Source: Leptasterias polaris
Taxonomy: Eukaryota; Echinodermata; Asteroidea; Forcipulatida; Asteriidae
DNA length: 64,000 nucleotides
NCBI GenBank assembly: GCA_037783415.1
Contig: JAZGTN010000073.1
Coordinates: 5,642,001-5,706,000, forward strand
Direction of reading: 5' to 3'
The notes under the pieces are model-generated. The model did not search any database. It saw nothing but the letters and a program-made list of their open reading frames with translations, and was not told the origin of the DNA. The translations under genes and the position numbers were made by a program. Of this stretch, positions 22,371 through 33,455 are shown piece by piece. Positions within the stretch are counted from its first letter, which is position 1. Each line of letters starts with the position of its first letter.

Positions 22371-24095
22371 GATAGAAAAGTGCATATTGTGTTGTTTGTA
22401 CATATTTGTTATACAACTGCAAGGGAACTAGCAAATAATTTGTTGTTAATAGCAACTATATTCCAAGACAACTCGACTCATTGTTTTTACTGACGAAATA
22501 AAAAGATCAATGAAAAATGATTCATTAGGACACAAAGACATTCCGTTCACCCTTTGTTTTCACGAAGCTTAAAAGTAAACAGCGATAACTTCGAAATCCT
22601 ATAGGCCTATTCTTGTTTGCGATAAAAGTAAACTGTAGAAAGTGCAAGTTGTAATGTCAGTTCCGCAGAAAAAGGAGAACACAATCGGGTTAAATTTCCT
22701 GTTATAGTGACAACAATATTGTATACGTGTTGTTCGTAGCGACAATAAGTATTTTTAGGCACTTACTTTGCACAAGGTGGGCTTAAAAAACCCGTTAAAA
22801 ATCACCATAAACAAATAATAAAAAATCCTTCAAGATGTACCTCGAGAGAGGGCGGTCTTGTTAACAGTCCATATAATTATTCTCAAAACCAATGACCCGC
22901 AAATTTGTATTTATTTATTTATTTATTTATTTTTGGGTCGACCAAAATTGCCATTTTCTTTTCAAGACCAATTTTTTTTTTCAAACAGTGCTCCGATACA
23001 GTGTGCATCCATTACTCGTATGTCCCATTGAATTCCAAGCTTACTCATAGAACTTATGCACATGAAGTCATGTAGCTAGGGCACCCTCATCAGCTAGATA
23101 TAAGAAGGTTTCTCATTGGTCTATCCTGTCAGTGCGCGTACATAGATGTTTATTTTCCATTGTTTCATCTTCGTTTTATCCTGTAAGATGGCATCAGGTG
23201 TTCGCATCTCGAAAAAGGGGCATAATTATAAAAAGGCAACGAAAATAATAATATCAAGCAAACACAAACAACAAAACAACCTCAAAATGTCTTCGTTACT
23301 CTTTAGAAACGTTTGAGAACCTTCCAGCAAAATGACTAAATCGTGGTCTGTTTCCACAAATATTCGAAGACACGTTCAAATAACAACAATTGTGCAGGGG
23401 TTATTACTATTTTGTCTAATAGCGCCCTCTCTTGACTTGATTGCCTTCAGCCCATGTTTATCCGAGACACGGGACAAAATCCCTAATGATACCGACCAAG
23501 ACTCACGGGTCTGTATCATTACAAAACTGTTGCTTACCCAGTTCTTCAGACTATTGTTTAATGAGTAAATAACTTGTTGAAACTCAACGACGAGTGAACC
23601 TTTTAAATTATTCCGAAAATTCGTCAGATGATAAAAGTTTGTTGTGATGAGCAACAGTTAATGACAGAGGCGAGTAGTGACTGGCGAGTTGAAACTGTCA
23701 TCACCGTCAGCCCCTGTCATCGCAATGCTGGATGAAGAAAGACCTCTAATCTCTCAAACTGTGCCAAATATTTGTGTTATGTGTATGTCTTTTCCAGGCT
23801 GTTGAACCCACGTGGCTGACTATCTAGTTCCTCCATCGCTCGAGGTCTGTTTCCTTTTCCCGGAGAGAGGTCGCCAATCTGTTGTGATTTCTGTTGTGAT
23901 TTTGCCCCATCTTTCGTATTTTGTTCTAATTATAGGTGTCCAGCCCATCTCCGTTTTTATACATTTTTGCTGTTACTAATAATGCATTGTTTGATCCCTG
24001 ATCTGAGAATTGTTTTGCGGTCTCTCTTTGTGCCCTCAAGCATCATTCGTTCCAAGCTCCTTTGAACTGTTTGAATTTTTCTCTCCATTTCCTAA
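22371..24095. other. Non-coding part of duplication unit 1
   Basis: Contains ATTT simple sequence at about 22907-22935 and the empty site (22741-22750) of the MITE/Harbinger insertion found in unit 2. No gene is recognised. Confidence 0.5.
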
Positions 24096-24529
24096 TAGAC
24101 CGTATATCGAATATGACGTTACCTTTCAAATGCCCCACAACATGGCGTCTGTGAGCGTGGGTGTGTGCGTGTGCGTGTGCCATAGAAATCAAACCAGGAA
24201 CGCAGAGTGCATGAAAGCGGCCATATCATAGAACAGGCCGTATGCGCGTCTGAACGCGTCCCTGGTTTGATTTCTATGGCACACGCACACGCACACGCTC
24301 ACAGTCGCCATGTTGTAGGCATTATTGAAAGGTAACGTCATATAGACCTTATGCATTGACGTCACCAAGCCGCCATCTTAGAGGTAAACTGATGATGAAA
24401 CAATGGAAACGCGCTGATTTGTACGCGCGGCGCACAAGACTGGCCAATGAACATCTTCCTTTTGACCTCTAGGTGAGGGCGCCCTACACAAATGACGTCA
24501 TATGCATAAGGTCTATTCGATACGGTCTA
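24096..24529. mobile_element. MITE family G, unit 1 copy, interrupted
   Basis: Left TAGACCGTATATCGAATATG and right TTCGATACGGTCTA are inverted. The inner arms CCATAGAAATCAAACCAGG and CCTGGTTTGATTTCTATGG also pair, so almost the whole element can fold back. A second MITE (24343-24515) sits in its right arm. The uninterrupted counterpart is 36768-37026. Confidence 0.88.
24343..24515. mobile_element. MITE family P nested inside family G
   Basis: Starts TAGACCTTATGCATTGACGT and ends TGACGTCATATGCATAAGGT plus CTA, so the termini are near-perfect inverted repeats. It is absent from unit 2, where GTCATATTCGATACGG runs without interruption. Insertion next to a TA therefore postdates the duplication. 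Confidence 0.9.
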
Positions 24530-27175
24530 TTTTTATATACAAAGTCCATGTTTCACTTCCATACGTCACGGTATTCAGGAAACTCAGTTTTCATATACAA
24601 GATGGGGCAGTAGTGAACAGCTGTTAGGTTAGTCTTGATTGGCGACGATGTTTTTTGTTTTAGCCACCGGTAGAGGGCGCTACAACGACTGTTTGGTCGG
24701 GCTGACTCAGAAGGACTGGGCAAGTCTATAAATCTTGATCCAGATGTTCGTGTGATACAGATATCTCTTCTCCAGTAATTCGTGTTGCGATGATCGCACT
24801 ACGTTAAACAAAATGAACCGTCGCCAATCAAGACTACTGTTAGGTTGATTATGCAGAAGAAAGAGAGAAAAAGACAATTGCTTCGGTGCGTTTGGTTTCC
24901 CCGGTTGAGTCAGTGTTTTGTTTTGTTTTTTATTTTATTTTTGCGGGGGGGGGGGGGCAAAGTTATGCATTGTCTATAGCATGTATTCATTAATTATAAT
25001 GCAAAATATTTCAATTATCCAATTAAATTTTCGGGCATTTATTTGAGACATGCGAACCGTGCAGAGCAAGCAAAGCTATACAGATTTCTGCGGAGAGTTG
25101 CTGCGAATTTGAAAGCTGTTCGAGTGAATTGTTAAAATTGAATTGATCTTTTTTATTCGTATGACTTGAAAGACATCGAATAACGCAACGTTTAAATCGA
25201 CCATTTATTTGCCGAAAATGACAGGGAAACATTAAATTACATTATATGTTTTAATCTTATGCTTCCCCCACACGTCTCAACTGAAACTCACAAAAACAAA
25301 ACAAAACAAAACAAAACAATGACAACAACAAGCGAAGTAACAGCGTCTTTGTAAAACAGAGATATTACGTACTTTCAAAAGAGAGGTGGGTCATGTGGCT
25401 GATTGAATGCAAATTATGGTTCCAAAGTTCATTCTGTCGCATATCAGAATAATTTGCATGTATGAATTGTTTATGGAACTTGTTTTTCTTCTGATGTATT
25501 CACGGCTACATGTTTTCTATAAACGATGACAACTTATTATTAAATTTGTTTCAACATCGTTTAACATTTTGTCCAAATAAATTGTATTAGTTTTTTGTTC
25601 TATACTTCGGCATTGCCATAATAATAACATAACACGTTTGAACAACACACTAGTAAACAAAAACAAAAAGTTATTGCATAACTTGACGTTTCAACCTTGG
25701 CAAAACTTTCTCGCAAGGCTAAATGACGACAGAAAGCACAAACACGAGAGATGAACAGTCAAGGAGACTGAGGTGTGGTACAGGGAAGCACTTTTGGTGA
25801 TAGTTTCACAAATAGTTTAGTTTGATACTTCTTTAACATAATGCCGTATACATGTACTTTCATAAACCATTGTTCAGCCGCAACTTTTAAATGGCAAGTA
25901 ATATATTTTTATAATCACATTATCAAAGATTTATCTCATAGTTTATACAGAAATGTGTCAATGACTAAAACAAATTAAAAACCCTTTTCAAAATGTACAC
26001 CTTTTGTGCAATTTGTGCCTGCATTGTCTATAGCTGCAATATTTACATAAAACTACCAAATATACCATTATTAAAGAAGGAAACCACTCGTGACTCATGA
26101 ATATTTATCAATTTGATATCCGGGTATAATTATTGTAAAAAATTTGTCTCAACTCCGAAGTAAAAGTTTCAAAGTAAAGTTGATTGAAGTTTCATTTTAA
26201 GTTATTTCGGGGAGCCATAATTCTCAAATAAAGTATTAATTCAAAGCGAATTTCGCAATTGCCCAGCCCGGGATACTTTGGCAACATTAGTACTGTCCAA
26301 GCTAAATCTAACCAAATGGTGGATGATAAATAAACGATTTGTTTAAAAAAAATTAACCCCCCCCCAAAAAAAAACCCAAAAACAAAAACAAAAACAAAAC
26401 CCACAAAAAACCTAAAAATTTAAACAACAACAACATCTTGGTAGTCGAGCCGAATTGAGATAAATGTTATACAATAATTTAGGTCTGTTTGTTTTTTAAG
26501 AAATTACGTCACTCTTACCTGTTCACGCACAGTTACAACAGTTGCGATTTATCGTAAATTGTTAATATAGTTATTTCTAAAAGAAACTTGGGACATTGAG
26601 GGGAAACTCCCAGTTTCACATCAGTGAACAATCTGAAAGGTGTAAAGAAAAATGTAATTTAATTGGTTGCTGAACTGGCTTTTTACTGGACTGAAGCTAG
26701 GGCGGTAGGAGCAATGACTACATTGTTAGCCTAGGACTTATAATTAATGCGTCGTAGACTGTGCAAAGTCGAGCCCGTGTTCAAACATTATTTCAGGGGA
26801 CCACTTTGGTCCCACGTACAGTGCTTTAACGCGTGAAAGATACAAACGTGCGCACTCAAACGGGTCCCAATGTTCGAACACGCGCGAGACAAAGAAAGGG
26901 AGCAAGGCTTCATTACGCCCATCTTCTGCCAGGCACACAAAGTACTTTGACATTACTACTACATTTTTGTTTGCATGCTAGAATTAACACCGAAGCCACA
27001 TTGCCAGTTTCCATACAGATTTTAACCTTCCATTGACCCATGAATGACAGATAACTGCTCAAAGATTATCACTCAGTTTTCAAGATTAGAATGAGCGGCT
27101 TTTATTGGTTGCTTTAAAAAAGCTTTGTTGTCTCAGCAAATATTTTTGATTGGTTTTTAAGAGGCCGATAAACTT

Positions 27176-28114
27176 TTAAACAATGTTCGAGCCAGATTTA
27201 CACTTGAAAATACAGGCTGCTAGTATCAGCAGAAGAAGGAAGCAAGCTCCGGCGGTTATCCCGACTATTGCCCCAACTGGCAGCGAACTGGGGGGTTTCG
27301 GCGTTGCACTCGTCACAACATGGGGCTCGATGGTGCAGGAAAATGCCGTGTCGCCCGCATTGGAGACGGTCGGGAATGACCAACAGTCGTAAGTGACTCC
27401 GTCATCAGAGGCGTTGACCTGTCTAGTCAACTCCCAGCCGGGCCGTCCATCCCGACGAGACGTCTTGGTCCACGGCTCAAGCACTCCGGCTGTTTTGTCT
27501 CGCCTGGTGACCACAGGGATTCGGCTGGTTGTCAGAGTCCCACATGACAGGGTGTTACCGGGGACGAGCGGATCAGGGGCGTTGGAGCTCGGGGTACATA
27601 CGGGGAAGACTTCTGGTGCGAGTACGGTCAGCGCCATCTCTCTGGAGGCCAGAGTTACGGGTCCCTCGTTGCAGGTCGTTGAGAAATTAACATTGGCAGC
27701 CATGAGGTTGCAACGGTACAGGCCAACGTCGGAGTCAGTAACCGCGTTGATGACGAGACGTTGGTGCACATTACCCGGAGTGTTGGGGTCTTCGGAACTC
27801 TGGACCCGCGACACCAAGAACCTTGAACCAGCAGGCTCCTTCAGGGTTCCAGCCTCTGCAAGAAGAATCCAAGTTCCCGAGGTCAAATCAAAATGGGTCC
27901 AGGTCACGATATGGACGCCCTCCCCGTAGTCCTGTATGTCGCACCGAAAAGTGACCGTGCCGCCTCGCATTGGCACGGCCGTCCCAGACCCAGACTTGAC
28001 GGTGAGATGCATTGTCAGGTCTTGGTCTTTCGAGGGTACTGGGCTGCTGAAGGACGGCACAAAAGTCATTGCGACCACAACACCAGCAAAGATACTTCGA
28101 ACAAAGTTACACAT
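27176..28114 (-). CDS. Intronless two-Ig-domain membrane receptor with almost no tail, copy 2
   Basis: A 312-residue twin of the protein at 20261-21190 with the same signal peptide, two Ig domains and helix. I count ten amino-acid differences in the shared part: I39V, K65E, R74H, V84L, S110P, V124A, K136N, V137L, I163T and A287T. Nine lie in or at the end of the membrane-distal domain, and domain 2 proper (168-265) is identical. Only about three differences are silent. A 71-base deletion between two CGAG words has removed the copy 1 stop, so the tail ends KCKSGSNIV, and the GTAAGC donor-like site is gone. The frame is intact. Function is inferred as for copy 1: an Ig-type surface protein without its own signalling motif. 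Confidence 0.8.
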   Translation of the reverse strand: MCNFVRSIFAGVVVAMTFVPSFSSPVPSKDQDLTMHLTVKSGSGTAVPMRGGTVTFRCDIQDYGEGVHIVTWTHFDLTSGTWILLAEAGTLKEPAGSRFLVSRVQSSEDPNTPGNVHQRLVINAVTDSDVGLYRCNLMAANVNFSTTCNEGPVTLASREMALTVLAPEVFPVCTPSSNAPDPLVPGNTLSCGTLTTSRIPVVTRRDKTAGVLEPWTKTSRRDGRPGWELTRQVNASDDGVTYDCWSFPTVSNAGDTAFSCTIEPHVVTSATPKPPSSLPVGAIVGITAGACFLLLLILAACIFKCKSGSNIV

Positions 28115-28808
28115 GTTCAGATGCTCGGATTACTCCAACCCTGCTCGGATTACTCGGATTACTCCAACTGCTACCAAGCCACTAGGAGTGTTGAGCAGTA
28201 TTTCAGCAGATGCAGATGTTCCTTCCGGTAGACTCAGTATACAGCACAACAAGACACGGATTCCGGGAATATTACCGGTTCCTACAATCACTTGCTGAAT
28301 CGTTAGACGTACAGGGTTGCACACACGACAGATGATCAGGCACCCAAGACCATCAAAAATGGCGTTGGTACTGTGGGTTGTAAAGTTGTAAGTCTACACC
28401 AGTCATATTAATTATGACTCCACTTGGACGTGTTGTCTCTTTATAATGTGAACCACAAAATGGGCTAGATTGCGTCTATTGGCACCGGGTGATGGGACCG
28501 AAGCATTGTTTTATCCAAATGAGTTGGTTTTCCCCTCGAATGAAATAGCTTCCTGTTTCCGGAGCAAATCTGGCACATTGCAATCCACAATATTGGAATT
28601 TCCACAAGTTGAGCAATGTCTAGCAATAAAGTGCCCTATCATTGAACTTCTCCGTTTCGTATTTCCTCTATATCTGTGAGTTTGTATTTATAGATAAACC
28701 ACATTCCAAATAATGTGAACTTCCGTCTTCTTTCCAGATGACATGTTCAGATCTCATGTCATGATCCAAACCTAAATTTGAATGTAAACAGCTCTCGGTG
28801 TTAAAAAC

Positions 28809-28836
<28 letters not shown>
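28809..28836. repeat. Pure G tract of 28
   Basis: The longest homopolymer in the window, seven bases longer than its duplicate at 21888-21908. Confidence 0.9.
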
Positions 28837-28840
<4 letters not shown>

Positions 28841-29021
28841 AATCTCGGATATAGCTTTCCCAGATTTTCAGCCTTGCACTTTTCTCATTCTGATGCTGTG
28901 TATACTTTCTACACCAGACCACCCTTACAGTTGTGATAGGGTACCGAAAAATAGTAGCTTTGGCCACTTGGAATCCATGAGTTACTGCAAAGGTAATGAC
29001 AAAGAAATTGACATTATTAAT

Positions 29022-29300
29022 TAATGCAGTGCGTCAGGCTGGCTCAGTGGTTTCTCTCAAAGCCTTTTACCTCTGTGGACCCCGGTTTGAGTCCCACCTC
29101 AGACCGGAGCCTTGCAACATGTAGATTGGTTTTTCAGTCCCTACCTAATTGTGGGTTTTCACCTTTAATGTGGGTTTTCCTGCCACATCTAAAACCGAAC
29201 ATTTCTTCTCGTTTCCTATTCATCCTGTTATTGGCGCTAGTTGTGCTGTTTGATGTGCAATACAACGAAGACAGTAGGATAAAGACATCACCATGACCCA
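29022..29300 (+). mobile_element. SINE family 2 copy in unit 2
   Basis: Duplicate of the element at 22100-22370 with the same B-box region and body words. It was copied with the unit rather than inserted separately. Confidence 0.7.
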
Positions 29301-29701
29301 GATAGAAAAGTGCATATTGTGTTGTTTGTACATATTTGTTATACAACTGCAAGGGAACTAGCAAATAATTATTTTTTAATAGCAACTATATTCCAAGACA
29401 ACTCGACTCATTGTTTTTACTGACGAAATAAAAAGATCAATGAAAAATGATTCATTAGGACACAAAGACATTCCGTTCACCCTTTGTTTTCACGAAGCTT
29501 AAAAGTAAACAGCGATAACTTCGAAATCTTATAGGCCTATTCTTGTTTGCGATAAAAGTAAACTGTAGAAAGTCCAAGTTGTAATGTCAGTTCCGCAGAA
29601 AAAGGAGAACACAATCGGGTTAAATTTCCTGTTATAGTGACAACAATATTGTATACGTGTTGTTCGTAGCGACAATAGATAGTTCCCAGTAGACGCCATC
29701 T

Positions 29702-29704
29702 TTA
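29702..29704. repeat. Harbinger target-site duplication, left
   Basis: TTA directly before the transposon end AGGGCCGG. It matches TTA at 35175-35177 after the other end, and the uninterrupted MITE at 17 kb reads through a single TTA. Three-base TTA/TAA duplications are typical of PIF/Harbinger. Confidence 0.9.
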
Positions 29705-29869
29705 AGGGCCGGTCCCACTACGGCGATAACGACAACGGAAACGAGAACGGGAACGACAAATCGTTTTGGTTCTTGTTCTGACTGTATACGATAAAATGAA
29801 ATCCGATACGATTTTCTTTCCCCAAGACCCTGTTGCAACCATAGCAACAGATAATACTCGGAAGACAAA

Positions 29870-32800
29870 ATGGCCACTAAAAATGATGCTCTGTTGCTTC
29901 TATTGGTAAATAGAAGACGCAGGAGAAGAACCCCTAGAAGCGTGTGGGTTCATGATATTTTGAAGAATAAAGAAATTGGAGAGTACAATGTGCTAGTTAG
30001 GGAACTTTCTTCTCACGAAGATAAGTTTTTCCAATACTTCAGGATGTCCGAATGCCAATTTGAGACCATTCTAGCACTGGTAAAGCCTGACCTGACAAAG
30101 ATTACAACACAACTCCGGTCCCCAATTGGAGCAAGGGAGAGGCTAGCTTTGTGTTTGAGGTGAGTTTACTAATAATATGTAATGTTCATTAGCATGGAAG
30201 TCGCTCATTGGTTGAACATCTCATTAATCAGATAGCCTGTTTAGCGCCCTCTTTAGTTTTATCTACAACCGAACCGCTGTAGTGTTGGGAACATGGGGGT
30301 CGAACATGGGGGTTGATGTCGACGTTCAGTCGCTGATGGGAGGGAAGGGGTGGACTTCGTGTTTGGAGTGAGGGTGGACAGGGTGATTATTGTCTTCAAG
30401 AGAGCATTGACCTAAGGAGTCTGAAGACCCAAATGGAAAATGAGGGGCATAATGTTAAAGTTCATTATTGAGAGGTCGGGGAAGTAAAAATAGTCTATTA
30501 TCCATGGTCTAATATTTACCTATTTCTCTAGCAACTAAAGCAGGAATTACGAGTTTATCTCAGGGTTGAGTTCAGTTGACCCCCCCCCCCCCCCCCCCCC
30601 CCGTTTAAGTGTTTTGGGGGTAACCACCCCACAATTTGTCGCTGCTCTACAGTATTACACCTTTACAATAAGTGGAAAAAGAAACATACTGACAAATACT
30701 TTATTGAATTCATTAACGGATGAATCAACATTTAATAAAATGTTCACACAGATAAAATAAAGAAGACTTCCATATAATAAATCTTTTTTGTTACATATTT
30801 ATCAACATTTATACTTGATTTATTAGTAAACAAAAAATAATCAAGTTATACATTACAAGGGAAACTGACTGTAAATGTTTAAATGATTAGGGGATGAACA
30901 AAAAAAAAACTACTAGAGTGGGATTTGAACCCATGACCTCCAGTCTAGCGTGCCGGGGCTCTACCAACCTAGCTAACTCTCCCTATGTTGACAGTCTCCA
31001 AGACAGTCTTCAAATGGAGACCGTCAACATAGGACTAGATAGCTAGGTTGGTAGAGCTTGGGCATGTCAAACTAGAGGTCGTTGGTTCGAATCGCACTCT
31101 AGTCAAATTTTATTTTTTTATTCAAAAATCATTTGAAAAATAAATTGCATAATGTACACTTAAAGTATTTACAAGTTACTAATAAATAAAGTCTAGCAAA
31201 CATCAAACACGACACGAGACGAAAAAAACAACAGCAAATGGTGATGAGTTTAAACTGTCAGACAGACCATGTATAAAAACTCACACATTAAACTGATGGT
31301 CAACCGACCACAGCTTCAAAATCCAAATTTGTCTTTAAAATAAAACAACACCTGGTGAAACGATTTCACTGGCATTGAGCAGTTGGATGCTAAAGAAGCA
31401 ATTAGAAGATGGATCATAATCTGCCTAAGTTGTTACCTACAACAAGTAAACCTTCACTACCCAGAGCCTCATCAATGTCTTCATTTCAAGTCACATGTAC
31501 CCCAGCCAATAAGTACTTACAGTCAAGTGAGTTATTGTGTAGGAACTTGGAACAATTTGAGGTCTGCAAATAATGTCTATTCTATTAAGATCAAATAATA
31601 TAGTTTTATAACTAACACATGGAACTTTATTTACAATTTTAACATGAGTTTTTCTGTTGCTGTGGAAATCCTGTTACAATTTTATTAATTTAATTCAATA
31701 TTTGCATTCACTTTTGCTGAGGTTGGAGTGTCTGGAAAAGAACTTCCAGTTCAGCACCATGCACAATTTGATGTATTTGAAATTTTACTTCTGCCCTTTT
31801 AATAGGGGGAAGTTGCCTGACGGTGTGGGCCATAGAGTTAAAGAAGTGGTCGATGTCGTCCTCTGTCTTTTGTGCCTTATTTAAGTAATTCATTATTGAC
31901 TGATCTACCTCTGAACTGTTTGCCCTCTTCCTGGGTGTAGCAGTGAATGACTTGGCTGGGGTACTAGTACTACTAGAGGCTTGAACTGAAGACATTGAAG
32001 GAATTGATGTAGGTAGTGAGGCAGCTTCAAAACCATCCTCACTGCATACACTTGCTTCCTCAGCATCCAACTGCATCTCCTCCGGTAGATTACTAGTTGT
32101 TCTAGAGAAAAAAGGGCAAAAAAAGAAAACATAAAATTAAAGATGAAGCTTAAAGGCACTGAACACGTTTTGTAATTGTCAAAGCCCAGTATTCTCACTT
32201 GGTGTATCCCAACATATGCATAAAATAACAAGCCTGTGAAAATTTGGGCTCAATTGGTTATTGAAGTTGCAAGAAAATGATGAAAGAAAAAACACCCTTA
32301 TACTGAACTTACTCTCTGTGTTTCAGATGAGGGATTAGAAAGCCAAGTATGTCTGCATATTTGTACTTTTTCACAGACGATGCACCGTCTCCACTCTTTT
32401 TGGCAGCCTTCTTCTTTCTATATGTGTGGAACGCATCCCTGATGTTCGTCCATCGCTTACGTGCTGCCTCCCCTGCAAATTTAACAGAACAAAAAATGAT
32501 TTAATAATATGATTTGATTTATGTCAGGTTCCTTGCAACTGGCGACTCCTACAAGACAATCTCCTTCAGTTACAGAGTTGGAAAGTCAACTATCGTGAGT
32601 ATAGTACCAGAGGTCTGTGATTCTATCTGGCGACATCTACAACCCCTGCATATGCCAGTTCCACAGGAGGCAGACTGGATTGCAATAGCCAAAGGCTTCC
32701 AAGATCAGTGGCAATTCCCAAACTGCATTGGTGCAATAGACGGAAAGCATGTTGTCATCCAGGCACCTCCAAATTCCGGGTCAAGCTTCTTTAATTACAA

Positions 32801-33455
32801 AGGGACATTTTCCGTCGTCTTAATGGCACTTGTTGATGCCGACTATTGCTTCACCTTGGTTGATGTTGGAGCATATGGTTCACAGAGTGATGGAGGCATA
32901 TTTGCCCTATCTGCAATGGGGAAGGCCCTGCACAGAGAAAACCTATCCATCCCACCTCCAAAACCCCTCCCTGGTGCCCCCGAGCTTGGCAGTATGCCTC
33001 ATGTGATAGTTGGAGATGAAGCATTCCCACTGAAACCATACCTCATGAGACCATTCCCTGGCCAAGAGTTGGATGACAACAAGCGTATCTTCAACTACCG
33101 GCTTTCAAGAGCGCGTCGAGTAGTCGAAAATGCATTTGGCATTTTGGCAGCAAAGTGGCGCATTTACCAGAGAAGGGTTCAACTTTGTCCATTAACTGTG
33201 GATAAAGTTGTAAAGGCTACGTGCATTCTACATAACTTCATCAAGCACACCTCTGCCAATGCATCAAGCAACACAACCAATCATCCTCCAGAAGTGGGAA
33301 GAGATCACCATGGGCCTATTTGTGACCTTCAGAATACAGGGAACCATGCCTCCCAAGAAGCATATGATGTGAGGAACACCTTCACTAAGTATGTGATGTT
33401 GCCAGCTGGTGGGGTAACATGGCAGAGAAACGCCTGTTTTGGCCATGCGAAGTAG
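29870..33455 (+). CDS. Harbinger transposase (HARBI1-like, DDE_Tnp_4), two exons
   Basis: Join of 29870-30159 and 32528-33455, 405 residues. The start Met has A at -3 and G at +4. Exon 1 ends GAG before GTGAGT; the acceptor is TTATGTCAG before 32528. The junction restores ERLALCLR followed by FLATGDSYKT, a hallmark stretch of Harbinger nucleases, followed by the helix-turn-helix-like SYRVGKST. Catalytic-type residues are D168 (AIDGKH), D209 and D218 (VDVGAYGSQSD) and E297 (RRVVENAFG); GDEAFPL at 259-265 and KWRIY at 306-310 are also family hallmarks. The length is usual for the family. It cuts and rejoins the transposon ends in the nucleus, in known members together with a Myb/MADF-like partner. 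No frameshift or internal stop is seen. The 2368-base intron contains two exons of the antisense partner gene. Confidence 0.92.
30580..30602. repeat. Pure C tract of 23
   Basis: Homopolymer inside the transposase intron. It is followed by TTTTGGGGGTAACCACCCC, a small hairpin. Confidence 0.9.
30905..31110. repeat. Foldback of two inverted tRNA-like modules
   Basis: A minus-strand tRNA-like module (30911-30983) and a plus-strand one (31030-31105) face each other around a short centre with TATGTTGACAGTCTCC and GGAGACCGTCAACATA. Both have A-box (AGCTAGGTTGGTAGAGC-type) and B-box (GGTTCGAATC, GGATTTGAACCC reversed) sequences. The whole could form a hairpin of about 200 bases. Confidence 0.75.

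Larger units (their letters stand above)
17990..24963. repeat. Tandem segmental duplication, unit 1
   Basis: Begins TATAGCATGTATTCATTAAT and ends in a G tract followed by CAAAGT. The same sequence restarts at 24975 at high identity and ends with the same words at 37463. Unit 1 is 6974 bases. It differs from unit 2 by carrying a 173-base MITE (24343-24515), by 71 bases next to the receptor stop codon (lost from unit 2), by homopolymer lengths and by scattered substitutions. It contains one receptor gene (20261-21190). Confidence 0.93.
30160..32527 (+). other. Transposase intron holding antisense exons and nested repeats
   Basis: GTGAGT at the left and GTCAG at the right. Inside are a C23 tract, the tRNA-like foldback and, on the minus strand, exons 3 and 2 of the MADF-BESS gene. 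Confidence 0.85.
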
